64,000 nucleotides of DNA from Deroplatys truncata. Taxonomy: Eukaryota; Arthropoda; Insecta; Mantodea; Mantidae. Below are positions 1-10,999 of the stretch, piece by piece. The stretch lies in assembly GCA_030765065.1 (NCBI GenBank), contig CM060978.1, positions 109,425,192 to 109,489,191 of the forward strand, given 5' to 3'. Positions within the stretch are counted from its first letter, which is position 1. Each line of letters begins with the position of its first letter. Below the pieces are notes generated by a model. That model searched no databases and had not been told where the DNA came from. It saw only the letters and a program-made list of their open reading frames with translations. The position numbers and the translations under genes were made by a program.

Positions 1-210
1 TTGTCGTGGAAAGAGTATGGAATTTCAAGGCCAGTAAAGAAACTAGTTTTAAACATTTGACTACGCAATTCCCTTTGTAGCGAAATGTATAAAAATGTTT
101 ATCTCAACTTGAAGTATATAAAGGAAAAAGCTTTTGCAAGAATACTTTGTAGAAGCTATATAAAACTCAACGAGAGTCAATAGAGAAAGTAATGTGAATG
201 AAGCATCAGA
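1..210 (-). repeat. Repeat A copy, cut by the window edge
   Basis: It matches the terminal segment of other minus-strand copies: CGTGGAAAGAGTATGGAATT, TTTTAAACATTTGACTACGC, CGAAATGTATAAAAATGTTT and an end reading GAGAAAGTAATGTGAATGAA. Only this end is inside the window. Confidence 0.65.
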
Positions 211-239
211 TCTCGTTAAAGCACTCAATTTATGTCAAA

Positions 240-572
240 TCATGTTTTTGTGGCATTAATCATTTCTGAGATATTCTTTGTTATTAGTTTTTATTGTGAA
301 GTAATTATACTTTTTTTAACTGCTAAGTCACCATTCGTTTATTTTCTCGTGGCCATACAAACAACGCAATTTCAAAGCCATCACATAACCATCCGCTTTT
401 AAACGACTTTACTATCCTTTAGCCTACTGTATTCCGCTTGTACCTAACGAAATGTGTGATAAAACCATGTCTGCAAATGTTTATCTTAGCATGAAGTATG
501 TAGAATAATAAGCCTTTGTAAGTATAGTTTGTAGAAGAGTGGGTAGAAAGTCATATGAATGTAGCACAGCAT
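240..572 (-). repeat. Repeat A partial copy
   Basis: Blocks in the usual minus-strand order: TTTCTGAGATATTCTTTGTT, CAATTTCAAAGCCATCACAT, TTGTACCTAACGAAATGTGT, ATGAAGTATGTAGAATAATA, and the terminal GTAGAAAGTCATATGAATGT. The other terminus is missing. Confidence 0.7.
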
Positions 573-1095
573 AATTTTTCTTTTAAGGTCAGCGTGCTAG
601 TATTTAGATTATTTACTGTTAGTAACATGAAAGATGTTTCTAAATGGAGTATTATTTTATAGCTAATATACAATAATGTTTTTATTATTTATTTGTATTT
701 TGTTACGAATGTTATGTTCACGTTTTCAAAGTAAGGGAAAACACTGAATGAGAAGTCTCGTTTAGATGAAATGTCCAACTAGGACACGATTCAGATATAC
801 GCAACAACTCGGCGGCGCAGTGTCGCCTCCGCTTAGTCAGATATTGGATCTAAATGTTCCAGAAATATGATCAAGCCCTGCTGAAAGTCATTATTGACAG
901 TTAAGATTGCCTTGTGAAATTACCGTTGATTACTTTGCACTAGTCGTAACGCTGGCTGTTAAATTAGCAATTAGCGTTTACTGCTGGCAGGGCAGAACTG
1001 CCGGCTAATAACCTGGTATGCGATCGATTGTCAAACATTTACATGCCTGCTTTCTCTCTGTCGTCTTTTAAAGTTGCACTTCCCGTGCTCTTCCG
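573..1095. other. No gene seen
   Basis: AT-rich at first, then near 780-1030 more balanced DNA with no family resemblance. No open frame above 60 codons. Confidence 0.6.
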
Positions 1096-1370
1096 CCTAC
1101 TTTCAGTGCGCGTTAGCATGAAATGAAGACATTCATTGGGGACGGATCAGCACGTTGTCAGTTTGGGTAGGCTGGTAGGTACATTCCTTGAGCCCAACTT
1201 GGACAACCTATGGGAACCCTGGCTTGCTTGCCTACTTTCAGTGCGCGTTAGCATGCAAGTGAAATCATTAATTCAGGACGGATTAACATGTAAGTTTGGG
1301 CTGGCTGCTATATTCCCTGAGCCCGACTTGAACAAGCTATGGGAACCTTGGTTTGCTTGCCTACTTTTCT
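1096..1370. repeat. Two-unit tandem repeat, ~130 bp period
   Basis: CCTACTTTCAGTGCGCGTTA at 1096 recurs at 1231, and a third partial start (CCTACTTTTC) lies at 1360. The units also share GACGGAT, CAGTTTGGG/AAGTTTGGG, CATTCCTTGAGCCCAACTTG and CTATGGGAACC. The 93-codon open frame at 1136-1417 simply spans the duplication; no protein family is recognised in it. Confidence 0.8.
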
Positions 1371-1502
1371 TCTTTCTGTGTAACAGTTCGGTTGTGCCTT
1401 TCTGTTTGTTTTTATAAGAGACTAGTGCTAAGATAAGCAGGAAAGAGTTATTTAGGTTTAAAAGTTTTACTTTAAGGGTTTAAATAAGTAAAAAAATTCA
1501 AT

Positions 1503-1574
1503 GCCATAGCCGGGATTTGAACCACGGATCTCCCGGTCTCCGCCGGGTTGCTCTAACCACTGAGCTACCATGGC
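1503..1574 (-). repeat. tRNA-like module (SINE head or tRNA pseudogene), minus strand
   Basis: 72 bp that on the minus strand has a pairing 7-bp acceptor stem (GCCATGG with CTATGGC), TAGCTCAGTGGTTAGAGC (D arm, A box) and GGTTCAAATCC (B box). The anticodon arm does not form 5 bp around a 7-base loop and the T stem has mismatches, so it is not a convincing functional tRNA. A near-identical module lies 235 bp away on the other strand. Confidence 0.6.
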
Positions 1575-1580
1575 AACATG

Positions 1581-1939
1581 TCATCTAATTCTACCTTTCC
1601 AACCCTGCCCAACACACCGCTTGTGTGAAAGAACAATTAATTCCATTAATTGACCTAATAGTGGTTGTAACTATAAAGGGACTTAAAGTACTTACAAAGA
1701 ATGTAAGTCGCCATTAGGGTATGTCATCTCAATACAATTTGAGATCTCCTTGTGGTTTACCGGAAAAAATGCGAATCAGTGTAGAATTTAATGTCGTGTC
1801 GGCATGTTGCCATGGTAGCTCAGCGGTTAGAGCAACCGGACGGAGACCGGGAGATCCGTGGTTCAAATCCCGGCTATATCATTGAATTTTTCAGTCATCT
1901 GATCCTACCTTTCCAACCCTGAAAGAACAATTAATTCCA
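1581..1939. repeat. Direct repeat flanking the inverted tRNA-like pair
   Basis: CTACCTTTCCAACCCTG at 1591-1607 recurs at 1905-1921, and GAAAGAACAATTAATTCCA at 1627-1645 recurs at 1921-1939. Both copies lie on the right side of a tRNA-like module, yet the two modules are in opposite orientation. The second copy lacks the ~20 bp found between the two blocks in the first. Confidence 0.7.
1809..1880 (+). repeat. tRNA-like module, plus strand, inverted partner of 1503-1574
   Basis: It has the same D arm (TAGCTCAGCGGTTAGAGC) and GGTTCAAATCCCGG. Here the anticodon arm can fold (ACCGG with CCGGG, one mismatch) with loop ACGGAGA, which would put GGA at the anticodon. However, position 33 is C rather than T, the T stem is poor, there is no long variable arm as Ser would need, and the acceptor 3' half is decayed (CTATATC). 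It is therefore a pseudogene or SINE head rather than an active tRNA. Confidence 0.6.
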
Positions 1940-2119
1940 AGTAAAAAAGTTAATAAGGGAATCTAACCCTTTATTATGATTTCAAGACATAATCTTATCC
2001 TGACTTTATTTAGGATTTTTCAATTCAAATAATATGTTTATTTAAGAAACGAATATTTGGGACTTTTAGTGTCATTCTTATTCAGTGCATCTTTTTTTTT
2101 TAACTTTCATAACACAGCC

Positions 2120-2650
2120 TTTTCATTTCAAATTGTTTAGCACAAATTATATATTTTAATGAGTCTATTTTTTCTGTAGTACATTTTTGTCTTCCCTAAC
2201 AGGGCTACACAAAATTATACAAATTTGAGTGAATAAAGAAGACTTTAAAGATTAATCCTCCAAAAAATCAGGATATAGATTTTATGTTAATATCTGAAAC
2301 ATGTAACATTTAATCCAAATCATTGCTACCCTTTTTGAGAAAATGAAAAAATAAAACCTTTCCCATGTAAGGACTTGTATGTTTTGGGAGAAATTTCATG
2401 AATGTCTTCACCCTGCATCCTAGAAAGATGTTGGACTAAAATACCAAGTTTGATGTTTATCCGACTTTTCATTTTTGAGATATGCTGTTCACACAAATAC
2501 GTGAGCGCAGAGCTTCTAAGAATGCTTTTATTGGGTTCAGGGGACCTGAAAACATGTATTTGTGGGAAGTCCCATATGAAATCTAGGTTCTCTATCGACC
2601 ACAGATCAGCTATAGGGAAATTAATAAAAACAATGACTTTCTGAGCCCAC
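2120..2650 (+). repeat. Repeat A partial copy
   Basis: Contains TTTTTTCTGTAGTACATTTT, AAACATGTAACATTTAATCC, CATTGCTACCCTTTTTGAGA and GATGTTGGACTAAAATACCA, followed by AATGCTTTTATTGGGTTCAG and ACCTGAAAACATGTATTTG. It lacks the 5' terminus. The 80-codon frame here is accidental. Confidence 0.7.
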
Positions 2651-2689
2651 TATCATATATTTTCAAATATGTCCTAGAAATTATTATAG

Positions 2690-2885
2690 AAAAGCTTGTT
2701 TTATATCTATTTCGTGTTAAGAATCATACAGTTTGACAAAAATCGTTTCAATAGATATTTGCAGTAGATACTCAAAAGCATTTAGGAAACTGATGCGACT
2801 GTCAGCTATTTTGAATATCTATGCCTGTCTTTGTATTACATACACTTTGCATGAGCTCAAGAAAGAAAGGGGGGAAATGAATGGC

Positions 2886-2942
<57 letters not shown>

Positions 2943-3050
2943 GCAAAAGTTCATTTCCGGTGAAGTCAGACATCGCATTTTTTGAGCGAAAAAAACACTC
3001 GCTTCGCTTGTTTTTTAAGTTGGCCCCAATACTGAAAAACACACTTCATA
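2690..3050 (+). repeat. Repeat A-related segment with a long (CA)n tract
   Basis: A (CA)n run with one interruption occupies 2886-2940. The left part (AAAAGCTTGTTTTATATCTA) matches the 5' part of the copy at 17.5 kb. The right part (TTTCCGGTGAAGTCAGACAT) resembles the CGGTGAAATCTCGACATCG segment that follows the CA site in other copies. The order fits repeat A with deletions, but similarity is low. Confidence 0.4.
2886..2940. repeat. (CA)n microsatellite
   Basis: CA repeats with one AA interruption near 2904. The frames that read as poly(Thr-His) on + or poly(Val-Cys) on - are artefacts of this run. Confidence 0.95.
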
Positions 3051-3480
3051 ATCTAATGCCGGAATATACTATTTTAACGTAGATGTTTGCAGCAGGTATA
3101 ACTTGAGGCAGAACTTCAAACGCTTAAATTTATTAAGCCAAATAAGTCCTTAGCAGTGCAAACATGGCCTGTTTTCCATGGTTTAGAAGATTTGGTCTAA
3201 TTATAGTTTAAGAACACTCAGCAGCTCTCTAGGTAACAAAAATCGGACAGGGAAACCATTTCTAAGGTAATTTGTTCCCACGTGGTGTTCACAGGCGCTA
3301 GATAGCAGTTCTCTAGGGACACTTTCAAGAGAGTTTAAGTGCGGTGACGCTTAGCTCTCAGGCCATAAACTAGATAACAAGAAATTCGTACCCGCCCTTC
3401 ATTGTGCTAGTGACGTACATAAACTAGAACTAGCAGTGCCGAAATGGAGATAGAATCTTAATGCTACCATTTACTTCCAG
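3051..3480. other. No gene seen
   Basis: Unassigned; two CTCTAGG-containing segments (3221 and 3313: AGCAGCTCTCTAGGTAAC and AGCAGTTCTCTAGGGACA) suggest a small old duplication. Confidence 0.5.
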
Positions 3481-3725
3481 CACAGTTGATGCTTGAAGGT
3501 AAATTCATGTATTTCATGACGCCACAGACGCTCAAGCTGTGGCAGATGCTAAAGCACGCTTCTTCAGAAATAATGAACTACGTTAATGAGAATGTTTTTG
3601 GAATAGAGAAGGGCTACCCAGCTCACTTCGTTCACACAATGAAGAGCATGTATGAAGAAAGGGTCATTGGTATCGTTAACATCATTTTTAAACAATTCTA
3701 CAACTCATGCGGTGTTATCAGAAAG
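3481..3725 (+). CDS. Unrecognised exon-like open frame (candidate)
   Basis: An open stretch bounded on the left by ttacttccag (acceptor-like, ending 3480) and on the right by AAG followed by gtaaga (donor-like, from 3726). From the ATG at 3489 it reads MLEGKFMYFMTPQTLKLWQM, then LKHASSEIMNYVNENVFGIE, KGYPAHFVHTMKSMYEERVI and GIVNIIFKQFYNSCGVIRK. Composition looks like a real protein and is less AT-biased than neighbouring DNA, but I recognise no family. It could be an exon of a host gene, a fragment of an unknown transposon, or chance. The next feature to the right is a mariner relic 80 bp away. Confidence 0.25.
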
Positions 3726-3804
3726 GTAAGACGAGCTTAGGAGGTATTTATAAACCAATTATGTCATATAGTGATTCCACGCGCAACAAACGTTCAACTT
3801 TGAG

Positions 3805-4536
3805 GTCCATCCCAGAAATAATGCACCTTGCGCGTGCGCTCCTGTCTCCGTGGAGATAGTGGTTGCTTTCTTTTGAAGAGTGCGAGTCATTTGGAACAAC
3901 TTATGTAGTTTAACTCAGTCGCCTAAAAACGTATTTGTCTACAAGCTGTTGAAATGGACGATCAAAAATCCAAGTCACAATAGTGTCTTAAAGCAAAGAT
4001 TTTTTTAAGTACAACTGAAAACTGAAGGTCACCAACAGAAATTTTAAGAAACTGAGGTGATTTTGCTGTAGACCGAGTCATGATTTCCGATTGGTCTATA
4101 CTTCACTGAAGATCACGTTGTTAATGTTTTGGAAGAAAAGTGATGGTTGATTTGTCAAAAGATAGCCTGTGAATCTGGCACAACCAAGTCATCGATACGT
4201 TGCATTTAAACAAAGCATCCTCAAAAGAAAAAAAATCATTGCTTCTGAATCATAATAGCAGACTCATATCGGAGAACCGCTGAGGTATTTATTGGCCGAT
4301 TACAACTGGGAAAATTCATTCAGCCTATTCACTCCGGACATCACGCCACATGATTTTGACCTTTGCTCCAAACTGAAAAATTCACTTCGGGATCACCGCT
4401 GAATTACCTGAATCTGCCTCGCATTGGTGGACTAAACTACAAGGGGATCATTCTGAACAGTTTTGAAGTTAGTAGATTGGTAAAAATTAAACATGTGGAA
4501 ATTAAGTAAGTATGCTCCTGATTTCTGAGATCATTC
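3805..4536 (+). mobile_element. Decayed mariner-type element, internally deleted
   Basis: The left end has GGTCCATCCCAGAAATAATG, a mariner-style terminus. The inverted counterpart at ~4513-4536 (CTGATTTCTGAGATCATT) is imperfect but recognisable. Between them a + strand stretch near 4320-4405 reads FTPDITPHDFDLCSKLKN, clearly derived from the mariner third-Asp motif (YSPDLAPxDFxLFxKLK). At ~730 bp it is much shorter than the usual 1.3 kb and has many stops. It starts about 80 bp after an unexplained exon-like ORF. The subfamily is not resolved. Confidence 0.55.
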
Positions 4537-5176
4537 TCGTAATGGACGCGTAATTTCCAGCTGAAATACTGAGCAGAATACTAATTTTTCTGACAAAAGA
4601 CTTTTAAAATGTAAAGTAATAGAGTAGGAACAATATTTTATTAAGATGAGAAATGCCACGTGTTTACGATATCAATCTGAAAGTAAAATATACAAGTTTC
4701 AAAGTTCTTATGAGGACGAAATGAAATTTAAACAATCAAGTAAAGAAATATCGTTCAAGTGTATTGGTCAGTGACTACATCCGATCTAAGAAATAGAACA
4801 GTGGATGAATACTGATTGCATGACTTGGAAAGTACGGGCAGGGGAGGGAGAAAAATGTTGCCTCACACACGCAGCTGAGCGAAATCTACCGACTGGAGAC
4901 TGTAAGTCGAGCACTCGAGATGAAGTTTCTGGATGATAAGTTACTGGAAAGACTCTAAAGGGCCGAATAAGAATACAAAATAAGTGAACAGTCCAATACT
5001 ATTGATTTAAACAATATTATTATACAGTATGAAAACAACTGTAGAAAATACATTCTAGCAATGCCTCAAGAAAGAATTGCAAAAGAAATATAAATGTGTA
5101 GCAAAAGAAAACAGAGGTGTTGAAAGTCTCCGACATTGGTGACAGAATGACTTCAGACTCGAAACAGGCCCATTGG
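4537..5176. other. No gene seen
   Basis: AT-rich spacer between the mariner relic and the hAT target duplication. No open frame or repeat recognised. Confidence 0.6.
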
Positions 5177-5184
5177 CCTACCGT

Positions 5185-8097
5185 CAGTGTTGCCGACACC
5201 TCCTCGCAAATAATGGCTAGATGGTGTCTTTAAAAAGGCATTATGTAACAAAAAAAGGCTAGATATAATTGACATCTAAAATTACTCACATTTTGTTTGC
5301 ATAAGTTAAAGCCTATTAAGACATTCTAAATACCATAACTGATAAGACAATTCCATAATATTTAAATACTGTAAAACAATTTATTTAATATAAAATTGTA
5401 ATGGATTAAGGTGTATTTTTGCTAAACACCAACACCGTGCGATAGATATAGCTGATATATGAGATTTATTGAAATTCCTTAAGTAAAATATGCAAAGCTC
5501 ACCAATTGTGTGTGTCAAAAATCATACAGTTCGGGCGTATACTCCAGAAAGTCGACTTCGCAGCCTATCTGCAGCAGTTGAAGTGGATGGCCCAGCTGTG
5601 GATCCTGTATCTGTAGCGTTAGCTGGGTTTTTACCGATGTTTTGTAGCACATCTTTTGGAAGTTCGTAGTCCTTGCGACACTTTTTGTTTCTTCGCAAAC
5701 CTACACGTATTGTTAGGATTGAATCAAGTGTTTTATGTTCATTTTATTTCTTTTCTTTGGTTTCACTTCGTTCATTTGGCTAAATAATCGCTCAACTTCG
5801 GCATTGGACCAAGGAAGTGAAAGAAGCATAATAGCAAATTTAGATAACTCGGCAAATGGGTTTAGCCCACTTGCGTCTTTATATTTTGATACTTCATTCC
5901 AAAACGAGATTGTATCGTTACTCTCAGACCATTTGACTGTAGTCAGATTCACCCACTGTAATTGAGTTTTTGAGATGTCATTTGCTGGTAATAAAAACAT
6001 TTCTGCAAGCAGGATTAAAGGCTCTTTTATCACTTTTAAAGCATTTTCTAGTGATATGGATGCAATCATCTTGAGCGTTTCAACATTCTGAGGAAGCCTG
6101 TGTTGCAGCTCTTTTAATAGTTTGATAAGAAACCTCAAACAACGATCTCGGAGCTGTCGATCCTGCTCCGAAGACAATTTCAGAATTTTCATCTTGGTTT
6201 CAAATTCATAGCCGAGATAGGCATTTACGTCAACATAGTCATCAATGCTGTCTTTCAAAGGATCTAAGGGGCAGGTTGGTAAAACCAATTTTCTAGCAGT
6301 TGAATATGTAAGATTAGTTAAATCATTTAACAGTTTTGTGGGATCTGCTCTATTCAATTCAAATGATTTATTTACGGCCTGAACTTCACAAAGAACTGGT
6401 TTCAAAAATAGTAAATAAGCATGCAAGGTTTCATCAGCATACATGTTGTACAGTAATTCTGCAGTGTAACATCGTTCTTTATGGCGAGCCATTTCAAAGA
6501 AAATTTTCAGTTCTAACCATTGATCCATGATTCTGCAGACAGTTGTTTCAATGGATAGCCAGCGAGTATCACAAGCTCTGACAATTTTAAGAGGATCGTG
6601 ACCATCGTTGATAGTCTGATATAGAAGTCTATACTCCTGCTGTCGGAGTGAAGAGTGACTAAACCAAGTATACGTTTCTTTAATAAGAAACTCCAAATTC
6701 CTAGGAAATGCTTCAGCAGTAGCTGAAACAGCTAACTGCGGGGAATGACAAACACAAGATATGAGTACCAAAGTAGGAACACTTTGTATTAATTTCTTGT
6801 AAACTCCACTATTTATACCAACCATAACAGATGCGTTATCAGTGCCTAAACCAACAAGTTTATTTAAACTGAGTCCTTTACTTGCAACACTGTCTTTAAC
6901 TGCAGAAACAATCCCATCCGCATTAGAAGCTGAAAGTTCCAATGTTGAGAAATAAGTGGAGATTACTTCCCCATGCTGTTCACTGAAATAACTTATAGCA
7001 ATTACCAAAAGTTTTGTGACGGTCACATCTGTAGAATCATCAATTAACAAACTGTAATAACCACGACAAATATCTTGCAACAAATCATTTTCAAAATGTG
7101 GGGCTAACACAGTTGAATTGACATTTGCACACTTTGTGCTATGTAGTCTCATGTTGACTGCTGCACTACTTTCAGCAAAATTATGTTTGCACAATTCAGA
7201 TAAATGATCAATTGACAGTATTGAAGTATGGGCTGCCACAAATAAACTAAGAGCTGCCTCACAAGCAGCCGTCTTATTTACATTCTTCACCACAAACGAA
7301 TCTAGTGAGCGAGATGATGAGAACGACTGTAACGCAATGACTTGTTTTTTACTACCACCATGCTGAGTTAAGTCATATCTTTTAGTCTTCACACCACACT
7401 TGCAAAACCTACATCGCGCTTTTGAGGCATCCGAGGAACCTCCAAAATCCAGTCTTTGAACTCATTGTCCAAGAGCTACTGTTTTCGAAAACGCTGTTGG
7501 TACTGAGGCGCCATGATGATTAAAACTCGCTAATCCCCCCCGCCAAAAGAACAACAAAATGCACCAGACTTAAACACCTCTTATTACACTATTAAACACA
7601 GATAATGTTCAAAAGCTGTTTCTCCACTGAAGTAAGTAGTGTTCGGCCAGGTATACATATCTACAAGTTTAAGTCTTTTCCCCTCTCCTTTTCTCGCAGA
7701 GCAAACGAAAATATAAACATGCATTGGAACCATCGAGTTCACTTTTAAATGACATGGGGGATTAATCACGGTGAATAATCGCAAGTCAACAAGTTCATGT
7801 TACAACGGCGTATTATCTGGATGCTAATATTTACGTTATGATTAGTAAATATTTTCTTGGCATGATAGACATGATATGAATATAATACAGCTACGAGGTA
7901 TCGAGGATTCACCCTAACCATTTTTCCTTTGCATAGCTAAAGCGCAGATAAAATGTTGCTATTTAGGCTAGATTTTGGCTATGGGGTTTGTTAAATAAGC
8001 TAGATTTCAGGCTATAAGCATTTTACGATTTTGTATGGCTAAACGCTACTGTGAAAATGCTAGATTTAGCCATAAAATGGCTAAGTTGGCAACACTG
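5185..8097 (-). mobile_element. Complete hAT DNA transposon with TIRs and 8-bp target duplication
   Basis: The left end reads CAGTGTTGCCGACACC and the right end, reverse complemented, CAGTGTTGCCAACTTAGCC, so the outer ten bases match exactly. Directly outside are CCTACCGT (5177-5184) and CCTACTGT (8098-8105), an 8-bp target duplication with one difference, which is the hAT hallmark. The element is 2,913 bp and carries one transposase gene on the minus strand. Both subterminal regions hold GCTAGAT-type repeats: 5218 and 5270 on the left, and three GCTAGATTT copies between 7962 and 8070 on the right. These are typical hAT transposase-binding sites. The single mismatch in the duplication and few coding defects suggest a fairly young insertion. 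Confidence 0.93.
5522..7514 (-). CDS. hAT transposase, nearly intact (longest open frame 5713-7392)
   Basis: The 559-codon open frame 5713-7392 contains the hAT RNase H-like core. Counting from its first Met: DDSTD at 118-122, GTDNAS at 183-188 followed by CVCHSPQLAVS with the family Cys-x2-His, DTRWLS at 275-280, and the C-terminal dimerisation block NAEVERLFSQM at 530-540 with the catalytic Glu. A BED-like finger (CRFCKCG...DLTQHGG) begins just upstream in the same frame. The likely true start is the ATG at 7514 (MAPQYQQRFRKQ), separated by one stop and one frame change near 7440. At the 3' end a one-base shift near 5716 leads into ILTIRVGLRRNKK and on to a stop at 5522. The full protein would be about 650 residues, normal for ZBED-like hAT proteins. 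The copy is probably just inactive. Confidence 0.88.
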
Positions 8098-8105
8098 CCT
8101 ACTGT

Positions 8106-10999
8106 GCACATGATGGTGGTGGTGCAGTTTTCGCTCATCTTTCCAACGCTAAAGGTCGCTGAGGCCGTCTAACAGTTTCTTCTTCCGATTTATGAAAAAA
8201 AGCTTTAACCATTAAGCTAAGATTCCATTTAATGTAAACATAACATTTGCCCTGCAGATCTCTACAAGCGACGCTGTGTCTATTTTTTATCCTGTTACTA
8301 CCACTTTTAATTATATTTTCCAAGCATTCTCATTAGTGACCTGGTAATGATGTTTCTGCTACTCAAGCCGTTTAATCATTTCTCTCTTAAAGCCGAAGCA
8401 TCCAGCAGTGGTGCAATGCTTTGACAATATTGACCAATGTCACTTCCTCTTTGCACCGGTTTTACTAATCCCCGTTTTTCTCACCCTCTTTCTTTCTTTT
8501 CTCGTAAATGATGATAGTTTTTAAAACTATAACAAAATGAATAATCATTGTTTATTGTAATTTTATTCAGTGCTACTTTTAGAATGTTATACTTTACAGT
8601 ATACTATAGAGCGAGAGTAAAGAAACTGCAAAATAGCACAAATGTAAAAGTATGTGCATGGCTGTAAAAGTTTCATTTAGATATTACACGGTTGTACATA
8701 TATTTCCATTATTTTTGTAATGTTTCTGTATTTCTTGAATACAACATTTCGTAAATAAACTTCATTGGGATTGACGCATTGCTGCAGGCGGTCTTCGGAA
8801 GTTTCTCATGTAGAATTGAACCGTTTTAACGGAAATGATCTGAATCTCATCTTTGATTAAAAATTTTAAATCCCAAATAGTGCGTAGTCGCTGGGAGAAA
8901 AGGCTCTGTTTGAGATAACCCAACAAAATATAATGATGCTAAGAGTACGGTTGAATTGAGAAGAGGAACTTGAAGAGCATTAAAAGGTAAAATCCCTATT
9001 GGGGGTCAATTTGATCCTAATTCAACGATAATTCGAAATCCAAAGTCTTGCCTGGCCAGAGATATCTCCAAATCAAGAAATCAGTTGATTAGGAAAGAAC
9101 TAAAGCGGTGTAGCCATCAAAGCGGTCTGTGTGGACTGGAAGAAACGTGATATTCTGATGATTATCTAAAAAGTTCAGGAAAGAGAAAGCATTCAGTGAT
9201 GTTTCCATACCGCTCGGCGTTTCCGACAGCGGATGTTCTTGACAGTCTTTCAAAAAGTAAGACCCAACCATGTTGATGAAAAGTGCATTGAGGTAACAGA
9301 GGGCTATCTCCTCTGTGTAGAATCCTTTTTTTTCCAAAGAAGTTATGGGTCCTGGAATACGCCAATGAAAATTCCCTGCAGGGCCAACTCAGGCCATACG
9401 GCAATAATACTAGTTCCACGAATTTACACTTCCACTGCCCGGACACGGATCTCTTCCGATCAGAGTTATTCATGGTTAAGAAAACAGACGTATTGTGCAT
9501 TGTGTATGGATAAAACCACTGGCGGAAAATGCATTACTAACTCCGTGATAACCAATATTTCCACGGCCATCTCTATGTAAATGAGAAATTTGCTAGTAGT
9601 TCATTTAAAAATTCTGGAGTGACATGAAACATTACGTTGTTTTCATTTCTCCGTTAAATCCCATTACCTTTATCACTTTTCATATTTTCTCTGCATGTTA
9701 CAAAACACTTAAATGGATAATTGCCTTTATAATGTTTTATGTTGTTTCGAGAGAGAAAAAAGGAATTCCAGAGCCTTAATATGCAAGTATTTTAATTTCA
9801 GCAGGCTGCTCCTTTGGAGTTTCCTGCGACTTCAGCAAGAACATACTCGTAAAGGAAGCCGTATGATTCTTATAGCCATTAAAACGTTTACACATATCCC
9901 TTTTAACAGTAAACTGAAATCAATTTAATTTCTGATCGCCTTGGTTCGTTTAAAATCCTTTTTTGTTAGAAGTACGGAAGAATTGACTGTATTGATTGCA
10001 GGAATAACTCATTTAGGTATACCTCAAATTGAAAAGAATACTATGTGAAAATACTTTACTTTTGACTTATGATTTTTTAAGACAATTGTTTTTCTCCTCA
10101 TATTAATGTATAGGCAGTTTTATTGCCAATATCTCACATTAACAATGTATTTCTCTTTTGTTCTAATCATTTTCACCTACCTTGGTTTCGGATAACAGGT
10201 TGAGAAGAGTCATATCCAACAACTTAAGGGAAAAGGACTTTCGTAGCTAGCAAGGGACACGCCAAAATGAAATATTAAGAGAATGATTGTTCCGTTCACA
10301 GACCCTTAAGGTAATGCATCCTAAAAATAAATAAAATTTTAAAAAAATATGCCATTCTTAACCTACCAATTTCAAATTTGACCTGGCCGTGAGAATGCAT
10401 CACAAAATGCCACATACAAAATTTGGCAACGCTACGTTAAACACTAATAAAGAATGTAATGTTTAATAGCTTTAAATACAGAAATTTTTAATTGTTTAAA
10501 ATGGTTCCTTGTGGTGAATGACTAAACACTTCATACTCGAAATCTAATTTTAGATTTTTAATAATAGTGCTAACAATCTCATACGTTCATTATTCAAGAA
10601 ATGTCTGTTAGTTTGTCAATAAAAATATTACACATCGGTATAACCGTTCTTTTCGTCATTTAAATAACGGGACAAGCAAAAAATTTAAGCACTCTGCTAC
10701 TATTCAATTTACACAGAAAGGCCTAAAGCGGTGTTTTAATTCAGCATTAACATACTGCATTAACATTTCTGCAAATTTCAGAAAAATGCTTTGCAAGGAG
10801 CATCTTTTATATTAAAATACGCTACAAATAGTCACTAGACAGAGATTTAAAAATGAATCATTAAACAAAATACTTGCGGCCCTTAAAATGGCGGTATTAA
10901 GCCATGAATATTCGCACAATTCAAGAAATAAAATCACAGTATGAAAAATAGAAGCATTGAAGTTAATAAAACGTTTAAAAAGTAACCTTTTCTTTTACT
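8106..10999. other. Unassigned, no gene supported
   Basis: Contains overlapping open frames on both strands at 9089-9580 (82, 112 and 115 codons), but they overlap each other and match no family; a mildly GC-richer patch explains them. The rest is AT-rich with A/T homopolymers and no terminal repeats seen. Confidence 0.5.

Noticed and set aside
1809-1880. Functional tRNA gene (possible GGA anticodon)
   Set aside because: C instead of T at position 33, poor T stem, decayed acceptor 3' half and no long variable arm as tRNA-Ser needs.
2857-3042. Poly(Val-Cys) and poly(Thr-His) open frames
   Set aside because: Artefacts of the (CA)n microsatellite at 2886-2940.
9089-9580. Three overlapping frames of 82-115 codons on both strands
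   Set aside because: They overlap each other, have no recognisable family and no matching splice signals; at most one could be real and nothing picks it out.
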